DNA of 64,000 bases from JAMXLO01 sp037201625 (GTDB taxonomy: Bacteria; Pseudomonadota; Alphaproteobacteria; Acetobacterales; Acetobacteraceae). The notes beneath the pieces were generated by a model. The model was not told the origin of the DNA, searched no databases, and saw only the letters and a list, made by a program, of their open reading frames with translations. Positions within the stretch are counted from its first letter, which is position 1. Each line of letters opens with the position of its first letter. Shown here piece after piece: positions 26,666-35,703 of this stretch. Where the stretch lies: NCBI GenBank assembly GCA_037201625.1, contig JBBCGR010000005.1, forward strand, positions 62,001 to 126,000, in the 5' to 3' direction. The translations under genes and the position numbers were made by a program.

Positions 26666-27683
26666 GTGAGCTTCGATCTCGAGAAACCCCTTCCCGGTGC
26701 CAGTTTCGGCGGCACGCTCCGCCTGCGTGGCGCGGCGGCTGGGCGTGTCCCGGATGCCCATGCGCTGGTCGTCGCAGCGAGGCCGAGCCTGGTGCCCTGG
26801 CCGCCGCGCTGGCCGAGTGCTCGGGCCTGCTGCTGCTGCCCGGCATGCAGGCGATGGCGGACGCCCCGGCACTGCTGGTGCGGCTGTCCCGCCTGTTCGG
26901 CACCGAGGTCGAGGACTACCGCCAAACTCTCACTCCGTTGAACATGGTGCACCCCGAGGTGCCCGAGATCTTCATCGTCGCCAACCAGCCGCCGGTGTCA
27001 CGTCCGCCGCCTCGCCGGCCTGACCCGCCGTCAATCCGGACGGTAGCCTGCCGGTCCAATTTCCGCACCGCCGCGGCTGGCACACCGACCAGAGCTATCG
27101 CCGCCCGCCGCCCGACACCTCGCTGTTCCTGGCGGTGCAGCCGGTGCCGCGCGGGCAGGGGCAGACGCTGTTCGCCGACGGCACCGCCGCCTATGCCGCG
27201 CTGCCGCCGGCGCTGAAGGCGCGGGTCGATACGCTGGAGGGCCTGCATGTCGGCAACAGTGCCAGGCGCAACCGCGATGCCGTGCTGGCCGGCGAGGCGC
27301 CCAAGCCGCTGGGTCCGCACGAGCAGCCGCAGCGCCAGCCGGTGGCACGTGTCCACCCGGTGACCGGCAGGCGCGCGCTGTATATGTGCGAGTATGGCCA
27401 GATGGACTGGGTCGAGGGGCCATTCGTCGGCATGCAGACCGGTCCCCACGGCGATGGGGCGGCGCTGCTGGTGGAACTCATGTCGCACCTGACGCGGCCG
27501 GAGTTCGTCTATGTGCACGAATGGACGCCGGGCGATCTTGTGGTGTGGGACAATCGCTGCCTGGTGCACGCGGCGACCTGGTTCGATGCGGAACATGAAA
27601 GCCGCGTGATGTGGCGCACGACCGTGAGCGGCAACCCGGGCGCCGCCTATGCCGGCGAGCGGAAAAGCTGGATCGCCGCGTAG
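26666..27683 (+). pseudogene. TfdA-like dioxygenase, frameshifted
   Basis: Second Fe(II)/2-oxoglutarate dioxygenase of the region, near 339 codons. GTG 26666 begins SFDLEKPLPGASFGGTLRLR. The later parts are GLLLLPGMQAMADAPALLVR, HPEVPEIFIVANQPP, GWHTDQSYRRPPPDTSLFLA (His-x-Asp iron ligands), HPVTGRRALYMCEYGQMDWV and FVYVHEWTPGDLVVWDNRCL followed by VHAATWFD (distal His). Shifts near 26785 (CC read as C), 27000 and 27110 split it. Its layout matches TauD/TfdA; substrate not inferable. Confidence 0.78.
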
Positions 27684-27739
27684 ACGAAACCATTTCCGGC
27701 CTTGCGGCGTTACCTCGACCCAACCTGCAAGGTTCCCCG

Positions 27740-28787
27740 ATGTCCGAGGCGCAAGCCCATACGATGCCAGGCCATGGTGCGCGCGAACTGCCCGCGGTCG
27801 TGGTCCGAAAACTACAACGCCGAGTTGCGCCATGCCGAAGGCTTCGTCGGCGATCGGGCGTCGAGCCGCGCATTCCGTTCAATCCTGGACGACTGGCGGG
27901 AGCGGGTGCGGCGGGTGTCGGACGATCCGCTGGGCGATCAACCCACCGAGAAGGTGCAGCGGCGCAAGCTCGACAAGCTTCTGGCAGAAGGTGAGCCGGA
28001 GGCGGCGGGCGTGGTGCTGAGCGCGGTCGAGGAATTTGCTCAGGAACTGGCCACCGTCTGCCGGCGGCTGCTGCGGCTGAAGGGCTGGCGGGGAGACCGA
28101 TACGATCGTGGTCGGTGGTGGCTTCCGCGCGAGCCGCATTGGCGAACTGGCGATCGGCCGCGCCGGCGTGCTGCTGAAGGCGGACGGGGCGCGACATCTC
28201 CCTGCGCCCCATCCGGCATGATCCGGACGAGGCCGGCATGCTGGGCGGCGCGCAGCTTGTGCCGCACTGGATGCTGTCGGGGCATGACGCGATCCTGGCA
28301 GTGGATATCGGCGGCACCAACATGCGCGCCGGCGTCGTGGCGCTGGAATGGCGCAAGCGTGTGCTGGTCGATGCGCGCATCACCGATGCGGAGATCTGGC
28401 GCCATCGCGACGATGAACCGGGGCGCGACGAGGCGGTGGCGAAGCTGGTGGACATGCTGCGCGGACTGATCAAGTCGGCCGAGAAGAAGCAGCGCAACCT
28501 GGCGCCGTTCATCGGCATCGGCTGCCCTGGGATCATCAACGAGGACGGCACGATCGAGCGCGGCGGGCAGAACCTGCCGGGCAATTGGGAAGCCGCGCGG
28601 TTCAATCTGCCGCGCCATTCGCGAGGGGATCCCCGAGATCGCCGGCGATGCGACCCACGTGCTGATGCACAACGACGCCGTGGTTCAGGGCCTCAGTGAG
28701 GCACCATGGATGCGCGAGACGCCCCATTGGGGCGTGCTGACGATCGGCACCGGCCTCGGCAATGCGTGCTTCGCGTCCCGCGCGTGA
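27740..28787 (+). pseudogene. ROK family sugar kinase-like protein, frameshifted
   Basis: About 349 codons. ATG 27740 begins MSEAQAHTMPGHGARELPAV; the next blocks are YNAELRHAEGFVGDRASSRA, a partner stretch VVGGGFRASRIGELAIGRAG in a different frame, the ATP-binding DAILAVDIGGTNMRAGVVAL, FIGIGCPGIINEDGTIERGG and VLTIGTGLGNACF. The DIGGTN and GIGCPG motifs place it in the ROK (repressor/ORF/kinase) superfamily, but ~180 residues precede the kinase core, longer than in glucokinases. Shifts occur near 27810, 28095, 28185 and 28617. The zinc-binding Cys cluster of ROK proteins is not evident. Confidence 0.75.
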
Positions 28788-28793
28788 GCCGGC

Positions 28794-29473
28794 TCAGAGG
28801 AAGCCGCCGAGCGGGTCGTTCGCTTGGTTCCGCCAGGCCTGGAAGCCGTCCGGCCATTGCGGCACGAGAACAGCGAGGCCTGCCGCCATGATCTGGAGGT
28901 TCTGCGCATTGGGCGAACTGCCCGAGGGGGTATCGGCGGCGAACCCGCCCTGGCCGCGATGCAGGTCTTCACCGGGCCGGACGAGTTGATTGTGCATGCT
29001 CTCATGAAAGCCCATGCGCGCGAGGTCAACTGCATCGTCGCGGTGTCGCTGTCCCGGCAGCGCGCGATGTAGACCTCGCTGATGCCGAGGACCGGCGTGC
29101 GATGTCCGACAGCGGCCGAGGGCGGGGTCCAGCGGTTCACGGTGGTGCCCCAGATGGCCGTGTCGCTCTCGGCCGCAAGCGTCGTGCTGCGATACTGCGG
29201 ATGCAGCTTGATCACGCTCTCGCGCGGCGAGGGCACGAAGAAGATGATCATGTTCACCGTCAGCGGATTGCCGGCGTCCTGGCCGGAGTTCCCGCCGCTC
29301 GGCTGCGCCTGCCATTGCACATCGGCGGTCCAGGTGTTGCTGCTGGTGGTCGCCTGCTGGCAAACTGATCGGTACCAGCCGGCGATCGACGCGCCGACTG
29401 CCGTGGTGCTGCTGCCGACCCCGCCGGACGTGGCACAGTCGATCAAGCGAACCGTATAGGTGTTGTTGGCCAT
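28794..29473 (-). pseudogene. Putative zincin-like protein with HESMH motif, one frameshift
   Basis: About 226 codons, ATG 29473 (MANNTYTVRLIDCATSGGVG). It runs without a break to near 29030 (GISEVYIARCRDSDTATMQL), then changes frame to DLARMGFHESMHNQLVRPGE ... GGFL at 28794. HESMH fits the HExxH zinc site of metallopeptidases, with surrounding Asn/Gln and a downstream HRGQGG. No signal peptide. No named family is recognised. It converges with the ROK gene, six bases apart. Confidence 0.6.
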
Positions 29474-29575
29474 TTCCTGGATCGTCCGAAGCGTGCGTCT
29501 GCGCTATCACATCGCGCCAATTGGTTGCCACAGCGCGACGTTGCGTTCACCGCGAATTGAGGGGAGGGAACTGAC

Positions 29576-30108
29576 ATGAGCCGACTGTTCGGCCCGCTGC
29601 GCCAGATGGGTTACGTGGTCACGGACGTGGAGGCGGCGATGCGGCACTGGATCGAGGTCTGCGGGATCGGACCGTGGTTCTATGCCGAACGATTGCCGCT
29701 GACGGCCTTCACCTATGCCGGGAAGCGCTACGACGACATTCATGTATCGATCGGCTTGGCGAACTCGGGCGACATGCAGGTGGAACTTATCCAGCAGCGG
29801 TCGGACCATCCCAGCATGTACCGCGATTTTCTGGCGGCGAACCCGCAGGGCGGGCTGCAGCACTGGTCAAGCTGGCCGGAGAATTACGACGAGTTGTACG
29901 AGCGGGCGCTGGCCAATGGCTTACGGTCGGACAGGAGGGCGACGCGCCGCGCGGCCGCTTCGTTTATTTCCGCAACGAAGGCCATCCCGGCACCATCATC
30001 GAGATGTCGCACGCCAGCCCGATGCGCCGCCGTATCTTCGATGCCGTGCGCGAGGCGGCCGTCGATTGGGACGGTCGCGACCCGATCCGTACGGGTTGGC
30101 CCGGCTGA
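29576..30108 (+). pseudogene. VOC/glyoxalase family protein, one frameshift
   Basis: ATG 29576 follows GAGGGGAGGGAACTGAC. The N-terminal half (FGPLRQMGYVVTDVEAAMRH, GIGPWFYAERLPL, DMQVELIQQRSDHPSMYRDF) is a glyoxalase-like domain of the dioxygenase/2-hydroxychromene group. After LANGL near 29922 the frame changes to GRFVYFRNEGHPGTIIEMSH and ends TGWPG at 30108. Restored length about 177 aa. Glu in IIEMSH is the usual metal ligand. A DHFR-like gene follows 65 bp later. Confidence 0.8.
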
Positions 30109-30173
30109 CGGCGGAACATGCGGCCCGCTCCGGCGTTGAGACCAGTGTTCCGTCGCAACAGGACGAGCCACGC

Positions 30174-30734
30174 ATGAGCGACCGCAATACCCTCCGCATC
30201 GAGGGCTACGCCATCGTGTCCGAGGACGGCATGCTGGCCGACGCTGCGCGCGTCATGCCGGGCGCAATGATCTTCGACGCCGACCAGCGGTTCTTCGAGC
30301 AGGGGCTGGATGGGGTGGACGTCGTGGTCCATGGCCGCCACTCGCAGGAGCGTCAGGCCCGTTCGCCGCTGCGCCGTCGGATCGTGCTGACACGCAGTGT
30401 GCCGGCGATCGCGCCGCATTCTTCGAATCCCAGGGCAGTTCTGTGGAATCCCTCCGGCGCATTGCTGGAGCAGGTGCTTGCCGAGATGGGGCTTGCCGGT
30501 GCCAGTGTCGGGGTGATCGGTGGGGCGGAGGCGTTCGACGTCTTCCTGAATCGGTTCAGCGTGTTCTACCTGACCCGGGCGCCTGGCGTGTGGCTGCCGG
30601 GCGGGCGGCCTGTGTTCCTGGAGGTGCCGGGACGTACGCCGGAGAACGTGCTTGCCGCGCACGGCCTGCGGCCCGACGCTCCGGCAGTGCTCGATGCGGC
30701 GCAGAACCTGACCGTGGTCGCCTGGCGCCGCTGA
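30174..30734 (+). CDS. Dihydrofolate reductase-like protein (RibD C-terminal fold)
   Basis: 186 aa. The fold markers are IEGYAIVSEDGMLADAARV at the N-terminus, VVVHGRHSQE in the nucleotide-binding turn, and VGVIGGAEAFDVFLNRFSVF (GG pair binding NADPH phosphates). It belongs to the DHFR/RibD-C superfamily; members range from true DHFR to deazaflavin and pyrimidine reductases, so the substrate is uncertain. ATG 30174 gives the expected N-terminal strand. Intact, unlike the preceding VOC gene. Confidence 0.75.
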   Translation: MSDRNTLRIEGYAIVSEDGMLADAARVMPGAMIFDADQRFFEQGLDGVDVVVHGRHSQERQARSPLRRRIVLTRSVPAIAPHSSNPRAVLWNPSGALLEQVLAEMGLAGASVGVIGGAEAFDVFLNRFSVFYLTRAPGVWLPGGRPVFLEVPGRTPENVLAAHGLRPDAPAVLDAAQNLTVVAWRR

Positions 30735-30777
30735 CGTTGCCGGGCGCAGCGGCGGGCGGGTGCAAGCACTGGAATGG

Positions 30778-30849
30778 TGCCGGGTGAGGGATTTGAACCC
30801 CCGACCTTCGGTTTACAAAACCGCTGCACTACCACTGTGCTAACCCGGC
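30778..30849 (-). tRNA. tRNA-Thr (anticodon TGT)
   Basis: 72 nt without encoded CCA. The acceptor GCCGGGT pairs with ACCCGGC. The D-arm is GCACAGTGGTAGTGC, the anticodon loop TTTGTAA, and the T-arm loop TTCAAAT. Reads ACA codons. The gap to the desaturase (30850-31104) shows no further gene. Confidence 0.95.
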
Positions 30850-31104
30850 GAAATCAATAACTTAGCAAGCGTCGCGGTCGAACCCGAAGGCGAACAGCTT
30901 CAATCCGCGGCTTACCGCTGCGCCTTCTGTAGCCGCTTCATCGCCCCTTCGGCAAACGTCCTCCGGGCACGTGCACGGTAGCGGCCTTCCGGGTCTGGGT
31001 GGGTGACCGTGTCATCGGTGCAGCGGGCCCGCCTCTGCCGATAGGCGACTGGGCAGCGTTGCCGGCGTTCGATGCGCCCGGCCGAACGCCCGGCACCGCA
31101 TTGC

Positions 31105-32094
31105 CTACACGACGGGCGGGCGGATTTTGCGTTCCTTCATCGCAGTGGCAACTGCGGGTCGCGCAACATTCCACGCCAATCCGGCCGCCTCGAGAAGCCT
31201 GACGAACCCGAACATCACATCGATCTCCCACCGGGTATGGCCATGGCGTGCCGAATGGGGATCCGCGTGATGATTGTTGTGCCAGCCTTCGCCACAGGTC
31301 AGTGCTGCGACCACCCAGTTGTTGCGACTCTCGTCGCGGGTCTCGTAGTTGCGATAACCCCAGACGTGCGATGCAGAATTCACCGACCAGGTGATGTGCC
31401 AGACCAGCACGGTCCGAACGAACACACCCCAGACCAGCAGGCTCACACCGAACTGAACCGCCTCGGTGATTCCGTCGCCGCTCACCAGGCTTATTGCCAT
31501 GCCGGCCAACAGGAAGATCGCCCACGAGGACAGAATGATAATCGGGTAGAGCAACGAGCGCTCGAGCCGGCGATAGAACGGGTCGCGCAGGATGTCTTTC
31601 GCGTAGCGATCGTAGATGCCGAGGCGAACGAGGTCGCGGTTCACCACCAGCATCCAGCCCACATGTCCCCAAAAGAAGTTGACCAAGGGACTGTGGGGAT
31701 CGTCTTGCCGGTCTGCGTGCTCATGATGTCGCCGATGCACTGCGACCCATCGTGCCGGGGCATCTTGCATGCTGCAGACGCCAAGGACGACGAGCGTGTA
31801 TTCCAGCCATCGCGCACAGACCAGGCTGCGGTGGGTCAACATCCGATGGTAGCATAGGTTGATGCCCAGACCGCCGAATACGTAGACGCCAGCGAACGCG
31901 AGGGCGACACCGGTCCAGCTAAAGAACCAGGGAAGCAACGCCAGGAGTGCGACAAGGTGGTACAGCCCCACCGTAATCGCGTAGGGCCAGAGGATGCGGT
32001 ATCTGTCGACCGCTGCGGGCAATGCGAGGCGGCGAGCCGAACGAGGCGCCGGAGACGCGTAGCCTGGGCGCACGGAAGACCTCACACGCGGCAA
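31105..32094 (-). CDS. Membrane fatty acid desaturase (acyl-CoA/acyl-lipid type)
   Basis: 329 aa with four to six membrane helices. The three His boxes of di-iron desaturases are complete: HRMLTH, HRRHHEHADRQDDPHSP and GEGWHNNHHADPHSARHG. It belongs to the delta-9 stearoyl-type family, which introduces a double bond into membrane fatty acids. The start is uncertain: TTG 32094 or the GTG three codons later; the family usually has a short N-terminal lead. Base composition is slightly less GC-biased than neighbours. No redox partner is adjacent. Confidence 0.88.
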   Translation of the reverse strand: MPRVRSSVRPGYASPAPRSARRLALPAAVDRYRILWPYAITVGLYHLVALLALLPWFFSWTGVALAFAGVYVFGGLGINLCYHRMLTHRSLVCARWLEYTLVVLGVCSMQDAPARWVAVHRRHHEHADRQDDPHSPLVNFFWGHVGWMLVVNRDLVRLGIYDRYAKDILRDPFYRRLERSLLYPIIILSSWAIFLLAGMAISLVSGDGITEAVQFGVSLLVWGVFVRTVLVWHITWSVNSASHVWGYRNYETRDESRNNWVVAALTCGEGWHNNHHADPHSARHGHTRWEIDVMFGFVRLLEAAGLAWNVARPAVATAMKERKIRPPVV

Positions 32095-32293
32095 TGGGGG
32101 ACGGCGAAGGCACTGAGGTTCGAACGGGCCAGCCTGGCTGGATCCAGGCGCTGCTGACGGCCCGCGCTTTGCCTTTCGGAGTGCTCAACGTAGCGGCTTT
32201 TCCGGGCCATTCAAGCGGCCAGCGGGAGGCGTTGCGCCGCGACCATTCCAGCGCAGGCTGGTTGGGGCGGTGTGGCAGCGCCTCGATCGCCGA

Positions 32294-33890
32294 TCAGATT
32301 CGCCGTTGTACGTTCCAGAACTTCGGCACACCGCCGAGGACGCCCTCCAGGTCGGCGCGCCAGGCCGCGGGTTGCAGCGTCACGCCGCATGGCACCAGCG
32401 GCACGGAGTCCAGGCATTCAAGCTGCAAGGCCGCGGCCATCTGGCGCTGATCATCGGCCGTTTCGGTCAGCAGCCACTGTGCCCGCAACTCTTCATAACG
32501 CGGACTCTTGTACCAGCCCGACTCGTCGGCCCCGGTTCCGCGCGTGCGCGAATTCACCAGCGGGGACGCGACCGACAGGCAGGGTACGTTCAGCATGTGG
32601 ATGTGGAATCCCCCGTTCTCCGGCGACTCCTTCTTGATCACGCGCTGCGTCATCGTCGACCAGTCGGTGCTGACGTATTCGAGGTTGATGCCGATCTTCT
32701 TCAGCAGGTCGGCAAGCACCTCGTTCGCCATGCGGACATTGGGATAATCCGCGGGCGAGATCTGGATGATCTTCTCGCCCTGGTAGCCGGCATCGGCCAG
32801 CGCCTTGCGCGCCTGCTCCGGCGTGAACGGTGGCCGGATGGAGGCCAGGCCAGCCTCCGTCGCGTCCGGCATGCCAAGCGGATAGAAGCCGGTGCCCGGC
32901 CGCTGGAACTCCGTATCGCCGCCAACGGCCGCGACGAAGTCCGCCTGATCGACCGCGCGCAGAATGACCCGCCGCATCGCCGGCCGATTGAATGGCGGAT
33001 GAAGCTGGTTGAACCGCACCATCAGGAAGTTTCCCTCGGTCTCCAGCACCTCCGCGCGCAGCGCCGCATCCTTCCGCATGAGCGGCACCAGATCCTGCGA
33101 CGCGAATTCCCACCAGTCCTGCTCGCCTTTTTGCAGCGCCGCCAGGGACACGCCCTGATCCGGCATCGTCGTCCAGATCACCCGTTCGAAATGCACGATC
33201 TTCGGCCCGGTGGCACGATCCGGCACGCCATTCGGTCGCGGCACATAGCCGTCAAACCGGGCATATACGTTGCGCACGCCCTGCAGCCGCTCTTCCTTTA
33301 CATAGCGGAACGGGCCGCTGCCGATGACCTCGGTGAGCTGCTTGAACGCATCGGTCTCGGCCAGCCGCTGCGGCATGATCGCGGGCATGTAGGCGCCAGG
33401 CTTGCCCAATGCCTCGGGCAGTTTCGGAAATGGCTGCTTCAGGCGGAACTCGAGCGTGCGGTCGTCGATGCCGCTGATCTCGTCGCTGATGCGAAGGATC
33501 TCCACGCCGAGCACATCGCGCCGGCCCCAGCGCTTGATGCTGGCCGCGCAATCTCGCGCCAGTACCGGCTCGCCGTCATGGAAGCGCAGGCCTTCGCGCA
33601 AGCGGATACGCCAGCGCCTGCCGTCCTCCTCCACCGTATGGCCCTCGGCCATCTGCGGTTGCGCCTGCAGCTTGGAATCCGTGCCGTAAAGCTGGTCGTA
33701 CACCAGCCCTGCATGGTTCCGCCGTGACGTTCGTCATGCTGTAGTGCGGGTCGAGGAACACCAGATCGACCTGCGGCATGAAGCGCAGCACGCGCTCCTT
33801 CTCCGTTGCCGCGAGGGCGGGCGCCGCGAGTCCGGTCGCAGCCAAGGCGCTGGCTCCGCGCAGCAAGGCGCGGCGTGCGATTGCGGTCAT
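32294..33890 (-). pseudogene. ABC transporter solute-binding protein, family 5, one frameshift
   Basis: About 532 codons. ATG 33890 with a signal (RRALLRGASALAATGLAAPA). After FLDPHYSMTNVTA the frame changes near 33717 and the rest is continuous: VYDQLYGTDSKLQAQPQMAE, RIRLREGLRFHDGEPVLARD, GSGPFRYVKEE, FNRPAMRRVILRAVDQADF to ...VPKFWNVQRRI. It is a typical SBP_bac_5 protein for peptides, opines or nickel. One extra G in the GCGG run would explain the break. No transporter membrane genes accompany it; a CmcJ-type oxidoreductase and an aldolase follow on the right. Confidence 0.87.
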
Positions 33891-34212
33891 GGTGGCGTTT
33901 CTCTCCCGTACGCGCTTGTTCGAGCGCCTGTCTTATCGGCCTGGCCGTTGTCGCTCAATCACCTCGGTCAGAGCGATGGACGCGCCATGTCGGACAGTCT
34001 GCTCACGACCGGAGCGGGCCGCGAACAGAACGGTAGGTTGCGGTGCACATCGGGCAGCGGCAGGCGCGATCACCCGCGTTCAGGCGATCGGAGACGGGGA
34101 AGGGCGCGGGGAGGGCGGCGTGTCGCCGGCCCAGCCCCCGAGGTGGTCATCCTGCCCTCAAGCACACAACACTGGTGCCGGCTTCCTCCGACCGTTGTCC
34201 CTCGCGGTCAGG
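33891..34212. other. Intergenic, no gene seen
   Basis: About 320 bp upstream of the solute-binding protein and downstream of the CmcJ/NvfI gene. Frames here are shadows. It should contain the binding-protein promoter, but no clear -35/-10 was found. Confidence 0.4.
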
Positions 34213-35496
34213 CTAGAAGAAGACAAAGGCCCGAACCACGACGTTCTTGCGGTTGCGGGCGTCGGCGGGCGCGGTGGGATCGATGCATGCAGTATGGAAC
34301 GAATAGCGCGAGACCGAGCCGTCAAACACCGAATCATAGCATTTGAGCATCGAGACCTCGTTGGGCTTCTGCTGGGGAAACCAGTACCACTCGTGGTCGG
34401 GACGATAGGTGAAGCGCGTGGTCTCGCCGACGCGGTCGTCATAGATTCGGTAATTGGTGATGTACGGCTGGTCGGCGAAGGAGGGCCAGGCGCAAAGCAC
34501 AAAGGGGAACTGCTCGACCGTCTCCATCGGCTTGGCGAGATTGATCGACACGAAGCGCCGCGACATCTTCGCGTCGGCCTCTTCCTCCGTGTAGTGCTGC
34601 TCGCGCCCGAAGTTCCGCAGATTCTTGGTGAGCAACTCGCGGCAGCGCACGCGGCCGCTGTTGTCGTTCAGGTCGTTGTGCACGAGCGTGGCGTAGCGCG
34701 CATTCACACCCGGGTTCTTGTTGTCCTGGTCTTCCGTGCGGTCGCCCGTGTAGTCCTTGTCGAAGACGTCGTGATTGTAGACCAGCGCATCGGTCGCATC
34801 CGGGAAGAATTCGAGCAGGAGCTTCTCGATCTCAGGGTAGAATACGCGCTCCACCTCGGCCGAATCGTAGAAATTCGAGCACTTGGACTCGAGATACGCG
34901 AGCGAGACACCGAGCTTGTCCATGCATTCGGCGCTGTTGGGCGAGAGGCCAGGATAGTATTCGCCGATGCGCCGCGCGTCGCGCATCACCTGCGGGAACC
35001 AGAGGTCCCGGCGCCGGTTGTCCTCCTCGTTCTTGCGCAGGATCGCGGCTACGTCCGCGCGCTCGGGGTCCCGCCAGACGGCATTGGACGACACGATGGA
35101 GTAGGTCGGCCGTTCGTAGACAGTGTACGGCATCGGCAGCGCCAGGCCGCCTTCCGGGGCCTCGATGGCGTTGCTCCTCCGGATGTAATCCACACACTCG
35201 TCGTATTTCCGGAATCCGAGGCCCCACTTCGTCTTGATCGGCGCCCCCGGTGGCGCGCTGTTGATCATGTCTGCGACGCGCTGGCCTTCGCCCTCAGCGA
35301 TCTGGGCGAGCGCGTCCTCGAGCGCCGCGGCGGTTCCCGCATCGCCATCCCGGTCGAACGACATGTAGGACAGGCCGCCGTTCGCGGCGATTGGCGGGGG
35401 CTGCCCCACCGTGCGCTGGAGCGGCGGCACGTAGGCCGACGAAGCTCTCTGCGTGTCCGCCGCAACCTCGTTGTCGGCGACGTCGAGCTGGCTCAT
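34213..35496 (-). CDS. CmcJ/NvfI-family oxidoreductase (AsaB/GA4-desaturase-like)
   Basis: 427 aa, intact. The C-terminal ~200 residues carry the family's blocks: ALVYNHDVFDK, ATLVHNDLNDNSG, RFVSINLAKPMETVEQFPFV, WYWFPQQKPNEVSMLKCYDS, RYSFHTACIDPTAP and a terminal NVVVRAFVFF. The family contains CmcJ of cephamycin biosynthesis, fungal NvfI/AsaB-like proteins and gibberellin desaturase homologues; several are Fe(II)/2-oxoglutarate-dependent. The HND and SFHTA histidines are candidate iron ligands. The N-terminal ~60 residues are low-complexity and without signal peptide. It diverges from the aldolase gene, with ~207 bp between starts. Confidence 0.8.
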   Translation of the reverse strand: MSQLDVADNEVAADTQRASSAYVPPLQRTVGQPPPIAANGGLSYMSFDRDGDAGTAAALEDALAQIAEGEGQRVADMINSAPPGAPIKTKWGLGFRKYDECVDYIRRSNAIEAPEGGLALPMPYTVYERPTYSIVSSNAVWRDPERADVAAILRKNEEDNRRRDLWFPQVMRDARRIGEYYPGLSPNSAECMDKLGVSLAYLESKCSNFYDSAEVERVFYPEIEKLLLEFFPDATDALVYNHDVFDKDYTGDRTEDQDNKNPGVNARYATLVHNDLNDNSGRVRCRELLTKNLRNFGREQHYTEEEADAKMSRRFVSINLAKPMETVEQFPFVLCAWPSFADQPYITNYRIYDDRVGETTRFTYRPDHEWYWFPQQKPNEVSMLKCYDSVFDGSVSRYSFHTACIDPTAPADARNRKNVVVRAFVFF

Positions 35497-35703
35497 GGCA
35501 CACCTCCGATTATTTCAGGCTACCGTGGCACACAGAGCCTGTGTTTGCCAGACCGCGGGTTGCTCACCCTCTGGGGCATGGTTGCGCCCGCCACACCAAT
35601 GGCCGTTCGGTCGGTGCAGCCCTTGCATGATTCAGGCGGTATGTCTGAGATTGATGGAGGCAACCCGTTCGCGGGGTCACCGAACAACACCTGGGGTGGG
35701 ACG

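Noticed and set aside
30174..30734. Housekeeping dihydrofolate reductase (folA)
   Set aside because: The fold fits but folA-specific active-site spacing is not seen; it is kept as DHFR/RibD-C-like only.
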